From: Candidatus Aegiribacteria sp. | Lineage (GTDB): Bacteria; Fermentibacterota; Fermentibacteria; Fermentibacterales; JCC-6 | Assembly (NCBI GenBank): GCA_030600975.1 | Contig: JAUVUL010000088.1 | Span: forward strand, 1-7,081 | Length of the DNA stretch: 7,081 bases | Reading direction: 5' to 3' | Part shown: piece by piece, positions 1-6,313 of the stretch | Position numbering within the stretch: the stretch's first letter is position 1 | Layout: the number at the start of each line of letters is the position of its first letter | The notes under the pieces: model-generated | Told to the model about the DNA's origin: nothing | Database searches by the model: none | What the model saw: the letters and a program-made list of their open reading frames with translations, nothing else | Position numbers and translations under genes: made by a program

Positions 1-2
1 AA

Positions 3-713
3 CTCGGTGATAGAATAGGCGAAGGCAATGTTCTTGGCAATCTGGCTCTTCTGATGCGGCATCAGGGCCGCACCGCAGATGCTGAGAACCATTATCTGCA
101 GGCCCTGAGGATACACCGGGAAGTTGGTAACAGAAGGGCGGAAGGCTACATTCTCAACGGTCTTGGGAACCTGTCAGAAGATAAAGATACTGCTCTGGAA
201 TGGTTCCGGATTGCTCTGACCATAAACAGGGAGGTAGGAGACAGGAAAGCCGTCGGTATCGCCCTGGGTAACATCGGTCAGATCGAATCAGACAGGGGAC
301 AATTCGAGACAGCAGCTATGAATCTGTATAAAGCTCTTGATATCTTCAGAGATATAAATAACCTGCCGCTTCAGGCCGGGACACTCAACTATATAGGAGA
401 GATGCACATGTCCCGGGGAGATCTGGACACTGCATGCTCAAATATCCAGGAATCCATTGACATATCCAGGAGGACCAGACGAAGGCGTACGGAGGTCATT
501 GCCACAATCCTTCTTGGAAGGATAACAGTACTGAAGGGTGATACCCAGAGCGCCCTCGAACTGTATACACGGAGTTACGATCAGATAACAAGATACGGAT
601 TCTCGTACGAGATAGACGAGATCTTTACTCAGCTTCGTGAACTTCTTATAGAAAATGGAACGGACTCTTCCGTTCTTCCATGGCCACCGGACTGGGATCC
701 AATAGATTCTTAA
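3..713 (+). CDS. TPR-repeat protein, C-terminal part (5' end outside window)
   Basis: The frame is open from the first bases of the window and already reads as TPR sequence (GDRIGEGNVLGNLALLM), so the gene starts upstream; the first in-frame ATG at 54 is internal. About five helical repeats follow with a spacing of 34-40 residues, showing the TPR pattern of small residues and conserved Gly/Ala/Tyr, for example AENHYLQALRIHREVG, then ALEWFRIALTINREVG, AAMNLYKALDIFRDI and ALELYTRSY. The repeat block ends in a short tail rich in Trp and Pro (LPWPPDWDP). TPR arrays bind protein partners. Arrays with this REVGD/N-R-x-A/E-G signature often form the C-terminal part of large regulators, such as kinase-, cyclase- or ATPase-linked proteins, but the N-terminal domain is not visible, so the function stays open. 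The gene converges with rtcB across 25 bases. The TPR call is firm; its role is unknown. Confidence 0.85.
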   Translation, partial: LGDRIGEGNVLGNLALLMRHQGRTADAENHYLQALRIHREVGNRRAEGYILNGLGNLSEDKDTALEWFRIALTINREVGDRKAVGIALGNIGQIESDRGQFETAAMNLYKALDIFRDINNLPLQAGTLNYIGEMHMSRGDLDTACSNIQESIDISRRTRRRRTEVIATILLGRITVLKGDTQSALELYTRSYDQITRYGFSYEIDEIFTQLRELLIENGTDSSVLPWPPDWDPIDS

Positions 714-738
714 TCGGGGCCTTTAATCGACCCCAACA

Positions 739-1935
739 CTATCCCTTAACAACTCCCAGGGGCTTGAGCCTGACAAGTGGTTTTACCAGATCCATCTGCG
801 CTTCCATAACTTCTTCTATGTTCTTGTAGGCGTCCGGGGCTTCACTGAGATCCAGCAGGGGAGTTCCCTTTTTTCTTTTTCCGAAACCGCCGTACTTCTT
901 CCAGCCGCTGAAGACCACATCTTTCATTGAGGCGTTACAGTTGCCTAATGTAAGTTTCCGGGATGCTTCCCGACGTCCCATTACTCTGCCTGCCCCGTGG
1001 GAGCAGCTGCAGAATGAATCAGGATTTCCCAGTCCCTGCACAATGTAGGAATGTGTTCCCATGCTACCGGGGATGATGCCTTCCTGGTCCTTCTTCGCGG
1101 AAGTAGCACCCTTACGGTGCACCCATACATCCCTGCCGAAGTGGTTTTCCAGAGCCGCGTAGTTATGATGGATGTTGACCTGACTGCAGAACCGGGCGCC
1201 ACATATTACTCCAGCATAGATCTCCTTGAAAGATTCCATTAGTCTTTTCCTGTTTTCCAGGGCGTAGTCCAGAGCGAATTTCATATCCCTTATGTAACCC
1301 CTTCCTTCGTTCGATTCGACAGGGAGGAAGGAAAGATCCTTCGTCGGCAGTACTTCTCCATGATTCCTGCAGTGCTTCAGCGCAACCTTGTGATGATGAT
1401 TGGCGATGCGGTAACCGATATTTCTTGATCCTGAGTGAATCATGAGCCAGATGAAACCATCATCACCTTCCTGCACTTCCATGAAATGATTCCCGCCTCC
1501 AAGGGTTCCAAGACTTTTCACGGCAAGATCTCTGCCCCTTTTATCAAGCCATCCGGGGAGCCTGTTTAAATGCTCCCATTTCTGCGGAGACCGATGGGAG
1601 TGGCCCTCTCCCGTTGGAATGCACCTCTCCGCTTTATCCACAATACCTTTGAGGTCAGCTTTGCTGATGCTTGCAGCTGATGTATCGGTACGGACAGCCA
1701 CTATGCCGCAGCCTATGTCAACCCCGACAGCGTAGGGTATGATGGCTTTCCGGCATGCAATAACGCCTCCGATCGGCATACCGTACCCCGGGTGACAGTC
1801 AGACATTATCGCCACATGGCTCCACAGCTGGCTGTGCCGGGAGAGGTTCACAGTCTGTTCCATGGCAGTCTTCTCAACATTACGGCACCATGACAGAATT
1901 GGTATTCTGCCGGAATCGGAATCTTTCCACTCCAC
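739..1935 (-). CDS. rtcB: RtcB-family RNA ligase (3'-phosphate/5'-OH, GTP-dependent)
   Basis: The 398-residue product is close to the usual bacterial length (E. coli RtcB 408). RtcB joins RNA 2',3'-cyclic phosphate or 3'-phosphate ends to 5'-OH ends, using GTP and Mn2+, in RNA repair or tRNA splicing. Visible motifs are SDCHPGYGMPIGG (45-57), VGVDIGCG with metal ligands D73 and C76, GGGNHF with N149/H150, HSGSRNIG with H167, the HHNYA motif with H256/H257, RKGATSA (274-280), PGSMGTHS (289-296), CSHGAGR with H313 as the expected guanylylated histidine, and the canonical C-terminal Val-Lys-Gly. The start is GTG, supported by a GGAGG site five bases upstream. Compared by eye with E. coli RtcB, a Gly/Lys-rich stretch (about 343-358, GWKKYGGFGKRKKG) is longer. 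No archease, rtcA or rtcR gene is adjacent, and no sigma-54-like promoter is seen upstream. The gene is divergent from the M1 peptidase operon. All ligands appear intact, so it should be active. Confidence 0.96.
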   Translation of the reverse strand: MEWKDSDSGRIPILSWCRNVEKTAMEQTVNLSRHSQLWSHVAIMSDCHPGYGMPIGGVIACRKAIIPYAVGVDIGCGIVAVRTDTSAASISKADLKGIVDKAERCIPTGEGHSHRSPQKWEHLNRLPGWLDKRGRDLAVKSLGTLGGGNHFMEVQEGDDGFIWLMIHSGSRNIGYRIANHHHKVALKHCRNHGEVLPTKDLSFLPVESNEGRGYIRDMKFALDYALENRKRLMESFKEIYAGVICGARFCSQVNIHHNYAALENHFGRDVWVHRKGATSAKKDQEGIIPGSMGTHSYIVQGLGNPDSFCSCSHGAGRVMGRREASRKLTLGNCNASMKDVVFSGWKKYGGFGKRKKGTPLLDLSEAPDAYKNIEEVMEAQMDLVKPLVRLKPLGVVKG

Positions 1936-1940
1936 AGCTG

Positions 1941-1945
1941 CCTCC
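1941..1945 (-). promoter_or_regulatory. Ribosome binding site of rtcB (decides the GTG start)
   Basis: On the minus strand GGAGG lies five bases before the GTG at 1935-1933. This supports GTG as the start rather than a later ATG. No convincing -35/-10 pair for rtcB is seen further upstream; the best -10-like hexamer (AATAAT, 1960-1955) has no matching -35. Confidence 0.75.
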
Positions 1946-2018
1946 GGAAATGCTATTATTTCTTGAATAACCTTTTACTCCTTTATGGAGATAATGAAAA
2001 TCCACCGGAAAGGAAAGG

Positions 2019-2030
2019 GCAGTTGACTGC
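2019..2030. repeat. Short perfect inverted repeat in the divergent intergenic region
   Basis: GCAGT-TG-ACTGC has two 5-base arms around a 2-base centre. It lies between the divergent rtcB and M1 peptidase genes, just upstream of the rightward promoter, where an operator could sit. Arms this short can arise by chance, and no regulator gene is adjacent, so this is only a candidate site. Confidence 0.25.
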
Positions 2031-2039
2031 ATCCGCTTT

Positions 2040-2069
2040 TTTCCACATGAGTATTCAAACTGATATAAT
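2040..2069 (+). promoter_or_regulatory. Extended -10 sigma-70-type promoter of the peptidase-Memo operon
   Basis: A perfect -10 hexamer TATAAT (2064-2069) is preceded by TG one base upstream (2061-2062), the extended -10 form. A -35-like TTTCCA (2040-2045, 4 of 6 matches to TTGACA) lies 18 bases upstream. Transcription would start near 2076 and give a leader of only about 18 bases, just holding the SD site. It probably drives all five downstream genes, as no later gap is large enough for another clear promoter. Confidence 0.65.
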
Positions 2070-2078
2070 ATTCCTTTT

Positions 2079-2085
2079 AAGGAGG
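2079..2085 (+). promoter_or_regulatory. Strong ribosome binding site of the M1 peptidase gene
   Basis: AAGGAGG lies eight bases before the ATG at 2094, an optimal spacing. An in-frame TAG at 2091-2093 directly before this ATG rules out any earlier start. Confidence 0.85.
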
Positions 2086-2093
2086 TTGGATAG

Positions 2094-4883
2094 ATGCTTC
2101 CAGGACTCATATGCATGATGATCATTGGTGCGGGTTTCCCAGGCCCCGAGAGCAGGGCAGACTATACGATGGATGTGCGGCTTGAACCTGATTCCAGCAT
2201 GGTCTTAGGTCATTCCAAAATCCTTTTTATGAATGGCGTCAATTTTCCTGTCGATACTCTCTGGCTCCACCTTTATCCAAACGCCTACCGAGATTTCACA
2301 ACGGCCTTCGGTCAGGATCTCGAGGCTGTGGGGCGCTATAGCTTCAGGGCTTCTGCCGAATCGGAAAAAGGCTGGATAGATCTTTCAGGCTGGAGTCTGA
2401 ACGGGAATCCGGTTGATATCTCCGTAGACGGCTGTCTGGGTTTCATAAGACTCGATTCTCCGCTCGATCCTGGAGAAACCGTGTTGCTTCAGGGTGACTT
2501 CAGCGTACATGTGCCCAGCTTCTGGAGCAGAATGGGACATCTGGGAGATACGTATCAAATAACACAATGGTATCCCAAGATGTGCGTTCTTGATGAGACA
2601 GGATGGCACAGGGGCAGGTACCACTGGAGGGGTGAGTTCTACAGCGATTTCGGTGACTATACTGTTGTTCTGGATGTTCCTGAGAATTTCATTACGGCTG
2701 CAACAGGGTCCCCTGTAGACGTTACTCTTTCGGATGACTCGCTGAGGAGAACCGAAAGATGGAAAGCGTATAACGTTCATGATTTCGTCTGGTCCGCAAG
2801 CCCGGATTATACGGTAAGGGAACATACGTACGTTTACCCCTGGAGCCTGGGCGCTGATTCGGTTAATGTACACCTTGTTCTTCTTGACGATGATGAGGAT
2901 CACTGGTCGGATGTACCGGCGATCATCGATTCCACGTTGCTCTATTACGGTGAATGGTACGTGCCCTATCCCTACGATGATCTATGGGTAGTGGAGCCGG
3001 TTGTACTTATGGCTGGGGGCATGGAGTATCCGCAGTTCGTGTTTTCAGCAGCCGATGTCCCAATGACAAGGATCCTTGAGATGGTCACTTCACATGAGAT
3101 TGGACATCAATGGTTCTACGGTATGCTTGGAAACGATGAAGTTGATGAAGCCTGGCTTGACGAGGGAATGAATACGTTCAGTGAACTCCGTTACATGCAG
3201 AGAAGGCATGGCTTCTCGGGGAATATAACCACAACCCCGGACTGGATTATGGAGATAAGCGACCAGGACCTGAGTCTCTATACATACGCATCGTTTACCG
3301 CTGATGGGGAGGAAGTACCTGTCCTCAGCGACGCTACTTCAGCAGGCGACGGCAGCCATCCATACGGGTTCACCTACTATTCCAAACCAGCCTTTTTCCT
3401 CAGGATGCTTCAGCGTCAGGTTGGAGAAGATGATTTTGACAGAATAATGGCCATTTATTTCAACCGCTTCATGTACCATCACCCTCATACTGATGATTTC
3501 CAGGCTATTGTGGAGGAAGTTACCGGAAGATCATGGAAGGGGGAATTCGATTACTGGCTCAGGGGAACCGGGAATGCCGACGTTAGGATAAGTAGTATCG
3601 AAGAATCAACTGATTCAACCACTGTCGTAGTTGAAGGTGATGTTCCCCACGACGTGGAACTTGAACTTCTTTTCATTTCAGGAGGCGATTCTCTATTGAC
3701 TGAAACTTCCGTTTCTCCCGGAATGGAGGACACGGTTACCGTGGCGGGACGGTGGAGTACGGCTGTTGTTGATCCCTTCCTGTGCATGCCCGACAGGGCT
3801 CCATGGAACAACGCTCTGCCACCGCTGAGCCAGATTAAGCCTATGTTCTTACCATTTCCCAGGCCCACCCATTACAGCCTGTGGGTGCTGCCGTTCCCGT
3901 CGTACGCCGCAGGTTCATGGAGGGGGGAAATTCTTTGCATGTCCGCTGCCATTCCTTCCTACATGGGCGGTCCATACACATGGACAGCCTTCATATCCGT
4001 CCCCTTCGGAAGCGGGAGTTTTTCTGCCTGGGGAGCCACTTTCCACGCTCCGCTTTTCAAGAATTACCGCAGAAGTCTTTACATCTCCACCGGTGTATCG
4101 CGGGGATACGGAACAGGTAGCGCCACCCTGGGCGCAGACTATGTTATGAGAGGACGGGTTGAATCGGATACTCACATCAGAATTTCTCTTGATACGGAGC
4201 TTTTCAGCGTGGAAGACACCACGGTATACGGGAGCAGCAATGTTGAGGAGGGCAGTGGATTTGAATTCTCAGCCGAATTATCAGCTGTTGATCGGAATTA
4301 CGGAATATCATGGAAAAGCGGATTGAATGCCCTTGTCTCACCTGGATGGAACAACGGTTCATACGCCCGGTTGGACGGTGAGTTCAACGTTACTTCAAGG
4401 ATTACCGGCAACTACCTTGCAAGAACAAGAATATATGCCGGTAGAATCGCAGGTGATGCCCCCGCTCACGTTTTCCTCAGACCCGGAGGGGGTCTCTTCT
4501 CAGGAGGCATTATCGGGGCGTTTCTCCCACCTGATGGTTCACTTTCGCCTAAGGAGCATTTCTACGTTCGATCCGGTCCCGCATTGCCGGGTTACTGGAA
4601 CAGTTCTGTCCGCGGAAGAGCGGCTGTTTCATTTGAGCAGAGGATACCGGTGCCGCTTCCTCTGCTTTCCGCTGAAATTTTCGGAGGGATCGGATGGCTG
4701 GCCGATGGTTTCAGTGATTTTTCCGGAGACACTTTCCTCGCGAACGGAGGATTCGCCATGAGGATCGCCATGCTGGAAGTGCTGTTTCCGATCTGGGTAT
4801 CGGATCCCGCTGACGGTGAGGACAGCTGGGAGTTCCGGTGGCGGATAGGGCTGTCACCGGCTGGCTTTCCGGATCTGTACTGA
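2094..4883 (+). CDS. Exported M1-family zinc metallopeptidase with C-terminal beta-barrel-like region
   Basis: The 929-residue product opens with a short signal-like segment (hydrophobic LICMMIIGAG, possible cleavage after SRA at residue 22) that lacks the usual Lys/Arg at its start. Residues about 24-205 match the M1 N-terminal beta domain. The catalytic domain (about 206-492) has GGMEY (308-312) in place of the aminopeptidase motif GAMEN, HEIGH (334-338) for zinc and catalysis, the third zinc ligand E357 in WLDEG at the exact M1 spacing, and a likely catalytic Tyr Y429 (Y-S-K). A beta linker follows (about 493-575). Residues about 585-929 are alternating, aromatic- and glycine-rich strands ending in a terminal Tyr, resembling an outer-membrane barrel as on some Bacteroidota M1 proteins. 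It should cleave peptides at or outside the outer membrane; the substrate is unknown. It is first in the operon, 17 bases before the next gene. The M1 call is firm; the barrel is inferred by eye. Confidence 0.92.
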   Translation: MLPGLICMMIIGAGFPGPESRADYTMDVRLEPDSSMVLGHSKILFMNGVNFPVDTLWLHLYPNAYRDFTTAFGQDLEAVGRYSFRASAESEKGWIDLSGWSLNGNPVDISVDGCLGFIRLDSPLDPGETVLLQGDFSVHVPSFWSRMGHLGDTYQITQWYPKMCVLDETGWHRGRYHWRGEFYSDFGDYTVVLDVPENFITAATGSPVDVTLSDDSLRRTERWKAYNVHDFVWSASPDYTVREHTYVYPWSLGADSVNVHLVLLDDDEDHWSDVPAIIDSTLLYYGEWYVPYPYDDLWVVEPVVLMAGGMEYPQFVFSAADVPMTRILEMVTSHEIGHQWFYGMLGNDEVDEAWLDEGMNTFSELRYMQRRHGFSGNITTTPDWIMEISDQDLSLYTYASFTADGEEVPVLSDATSAGDGSHPYGFTYYSKPAFFLRMLQRQVGEDDFDRIMAIYFNRFMYHHPHTDDFQAIVEEVTGRSWKGEFDYWLRGTGNADVRISSIEESTDSTTVVVEGDVPHDVELELLFISGGDSLLTETSVSPGMEDTVTVAGRWSTAVVDPFLCMPDRAPWNNALPPLSQIKPMFLPFPRPTHYSLWVLPFPSYAAGSWRGEILCMSAAIPSYMGGPYTWTAFISVPFGSGSFSAWGATFHAPLFKNYRRSLYISTGVSRGYGTGSATLGADYVMRGRVESDTHIRISLDTELFSVEDTTVYGSSNVEEGSGFEFSAELSAVDRNYGISWKSGLNALVSPGWNNGSYARLDGEFNVTSRITGNYLARTRIYAGRIAGDAPAHVFLRPGGGLFSGGIIGAFLPPDGSLSPKEHFYVRSGPALPGYWNSSVRGRAAVSFEQRIPVPLPLLSAEIFGGIGWLADGFSDFSGDTFLANGGFAMRIAMLEVLFPIWVSDPADGEDSWEFRWRIGLSPAGFPDLY

Positions 4884-4900
4884 CAGGCTGAAGGGGGAGA

Positions 4901-5158
4901 ATGAAAACTGTTCTATTAATTGCTTTGTTCTTGACCTGCTCAGCTTTCTCAGAAGGGGATGAATCACCCACGGCGGGGGACAGTACGGATACCGGTCTGT
5001 TCGACCGGATAATGGAATTAGCCGGCAGTACAGTGCGTTCGTGGGCCAAACCAATAGAATATGTGGATATGGACTGGATGCTGGAATTAATGGAGAGAGG
5101 CCTTCTTACCTATCATGAAGCCGACTGGTACGTCGTAGTGGATGATGAAGATGAGTAA
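4901..5158 (+). CDS. Small secreted acidic protein, unknown function
   Basis: This 85-residue product is not recognised. Residues 1-17 form a Sec-type signal (MKTVLLIALFLTCSAFS) with a likely signal peptidase I cut after A-F-S. A Cys at 13 lacks a proper lipobox because the residue before it is Thr. The mature part has about 19 Asp/Glu against four Lys/Arg, three Trp and an acidic end (DDEDE). A middle segment (about 53-76) could be helical. A purine-rich AAGGGGGAG sits directly before the ATG. The gene lies 17 bases after the peptidase stop and its end overlaps the radical SAM gene start, so co-translation is likely. The signal peptide, SD-like sequence and spacing argue that it is real. It could be a partner or substrate of the neighbouring enzymes, but the sequence does not show this. 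Confidence 0.75.
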   Translation: MKTVLLIALFLTCSAFSEGDESPTAGDSTDTGLFDRIMELAGSTVRSWAKPIEYVDMDWMLELMERGLLTYHEADWYVVVDDEDE

Positions 5159-6143
5159 TTCCGTTCAATGCGTGCTGTGCCCGCACCTGTGTACTCTTGC
5201 TCCCGGTGAGCGCGGAAGGTGCAGCGTAAGACTCAATGTTGATGGTGAACTTATAAGCCTTGTGTACGGCCGGCCTGTTGCAGTCCATATCGATCCTGTG
5301 GAGAAGAAGCCTCTATTTCATTTCATGCCGGGCATTGATGTATTTTCCATTGCTACGGCAGGATGTAATCTGAAGTGCGAATTCTGCCAGAACTGGGAAA
5401 TATCCCAGGCCGCACCGGAGGATGTAACCCCCTATGACATGCCGCCTGAAGCGGTTGTAGAAAGCGCTCTGGCCTACGGTTGTGAAGCCATCGCGTATAC
5501 CTACACCGAACCTGTAGTGTATTTCGAATACACGAGGGACTGTGCCAGGCTGGCCCGTGATGCAGGGATAAGGAACATCCTCGTCACAGCCGGTTACATT
5601 AACCCCGGACCCCTCTCCGAACTGTCGGAGTATGTTGACGCTGCAAACGTGGACCTCAAATCAATGTCCGATACTTACTACAGGAATATCTGCGGAGGAA
5701 CTCTACAGCCGGTACTTGATACGATTATTCAATTGAAGGAATCGGGCACCTGGGTTGAGATCACGAACCTTATCGTACCAACGTTGAACGATGAACCCGA
5801 TGAAATTGATGCGCTTTCCAGATGGGTACTTGATAACACCGGAAAAGATACACCGCTTCATTTTTCAAGGTTCTTTCCCATGTACCGGCTCACAGATCTG
5901 TCCCCGACGCCCCTTGAAACACTCCAGGAAGCGAGAGAGAGGGCTAAGGAGATCGGCCTCAATTACGTATACGTAGGAAATGCCGTTACCCCCCATGGCA
6001 TAATAACAAAGTGTCCCGAATGCGGTGAAACACTCATTGCCAGACATGGCTATATGATAACGGAGAATAACATTCTGAATGGAAATTGCAGGAACTGCTC
6101 GGCCCCGATTGCCGGGGTCTGGGATGGAATGGAGGAGCAGTGA
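5151..6143 (+). CDS. AmmeMemoRadiSam system radical SAM enzyme (PflA-like)
   Basis: This 330-residue protein matches the radical SAM partner of the AmmeMemoRadiSam trio (radical SAM, Memo, AMMECR1), whose reaction is unknown. Residues 7-24 hold a cysteine motif C-x2-C-x3-C-x9-C (C7, C10, C14, C24). The radical SAM cluster motif CNLKCEFC gives C72, C76 and C79 for the 4Fe-4S cluster that cleaves S-adenosylmethionine. A TIM-barrel-like core follows, with YTYTEP (116-121) and NVDLKS (166-171). A C-terminal zinc-ribbon-like part has CPEC (288-291) and CRNC (313-316), typical of this family. There is no export signal, so it is cytoplasmic. ATG 5151 is chosen because GGA lies eight bases upstream and ATGAGTAA overlaps the previous stop; ATG 5142 or 5145 would add three or two residues. 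The Memo gene two positions downstream confirms the assignment. It could also resemble general PflA activases, but the zinc ribbon and context fit this family better. Confidence 0.92.
   Translation: MSNSVQCVLCPHLCTLAPGERGRCSVRLNVDGELISLVYGRPVAVHIDPVEKKPLFHFMPGIDVFSIATAGCNLKCEFCQNWEISQAAPEDVTPYDMPPEAVVESALAYGCEAIAYTYTEPVVYFEYTRDCARLARDAGIRNILVTAGYINPGPLSELSEYVDAANVDLKSMSDTYYRNICGGTLQPVLDTIIQLKESGTWVEITNLIVPTLNDEPDEIDALSRWVLDNTGKDTPLHFSRFFPMYRLTDLSPTPLETLQEARERAKEIGLNYVYVGNAVTPHGIITKCPECGETLIARHGYMITENNILNGNCRNCSAPIAGVWDGMEEQ
6101..6119 (+). other. GC-rich stem-loop at the 3' end of the radical SAM gene
   Basis: GGCCCCG and CGGGGTC can pair into a seven-base stem (one G-T pair) with a five-base loop. 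It is inside coding sequence, 20 bases before the GTG start at 6140. No T-run follows, so it is not an intrinsic terminator. It could affect mRNA stability or coupling, or may simply reflect the codons of the conserved C-terminus. Confidence 0.35.
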
Positions 6144-6313
6144 AGAAGAAGATTACCAGGCGCAGATTTCTGTCAAGTGCTTTTATGCTGTTTTTTTCGG
6201 CAGTTGCTGCCGCTAGTGGCGCTAAATTAAACGGCAAGGACAATGCTGATAAGACCGTGATTAGAAGAACCTCCAGAAAAAAGGCGGACTACTACAGGGA
6301 GCTGGCGGGATGA
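6140..6313 (+). CDS. Small basic protein with a twin-arginine (Tat) signal
   Basis: From a GTG at 6140 (GTGA overlap with the radical SAM stop; GGAGGAG at 6131-6137 just upstream) a 57-residue product is read. Residues 6-11, T-R-R-R-F-L, match the Tat consensus S/T-R-R-x-F-L. A hydrophobic stretch follows (about 13-26, AFMLFFSAVAAASG), with possible cleavage after S-G-A at 28. The Tat route exports folded proteins, often with cofactors. The mature part is about 29 residues and basic (nine Lys/Arg, four Asp/Glu), ending in KKADYYRELAG. From memory this layout, a Tat signal plus a short tail with a YY near the end, resembles small Tat proteins seen near formate dehydrogenase genes; this is unchecked. 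If uncleaved it would be a membrane-anchored peptide. An earlier in-frame ATG at 6086 lies inside the radical SAM gene and is less likely. The Memo start overlaps its stop (ATGA). Function is unknown. Confidence 0.8.
   Translation: MKKKITRRRFLSSAFMLFFSAVAAASGAKLNGKDNADKTVIRRTSRKKADYYRELAG
6296..6301 (+). promoter_or_regulatory. Ribosome binding site of the Memo gene (decides the lipoprotein start)
   Basis: AGGGAG lies eight bases before the ATG at 6310. With the ATGA overlap to the previous stop, it supports the start that includes the lipoprotein signal. The internal ATG at 6397 (residue 30) has only a GGTGG one base upstream. Confidence 0.7.

Noticed and set aside
716..734. GGGG/CCCC hairpin between the convergent TPR and rtcB genes, as a terminator
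   Set aside because: The stem is only four base pairs with an 11-base loop and no T-run on either strand, so it cannot be called as an intrinsic terminator.
2023..2028. TTGACT as the -35 box of the operon promoter
   Set aside because: It is 35 bases from the TATAAT, too far; TTTCCA at 2040-2045 has workable spacing and the -10 is extended.
2385..2903. Long open frame on the minus strand within the M1 peptidase gene (172 codons)
   Set aside because: It is fully inside the peptidase gene, which has clear domain motifs, and its translation resembles no family.
3731..3743. Perfect 13-base palindrome CACGGT-T-ACCGTG
   Set aside because: It lies well inside the M1 peptidase coding sequence, occurs once and has no nearby start or stop, so it is probably chance.
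4327..4761. Open frame of 144 codons in another frame of the M1 C-terminal region
   Set aside because: It overlaps the peptidase completely with no SD site or recognisable protein character; the peptidase frame continues intact to 4883.
4711..5049. Minus-strand open frame across the peptidase end and the acidic protein gene
   Set aside because: It opposes two genes that fit the operon; the acidic protein has a signal peptide and an SD-like sequence, while this frame has neither.
6086..6139. Upstream ATG extension of the Tat protein
   Set aside because: It would put 18 residues before the Tat motif and overlap the radical SAM gene by 58 bases; the GTG at 6140 has an SD and gives a standard Tat signal length.
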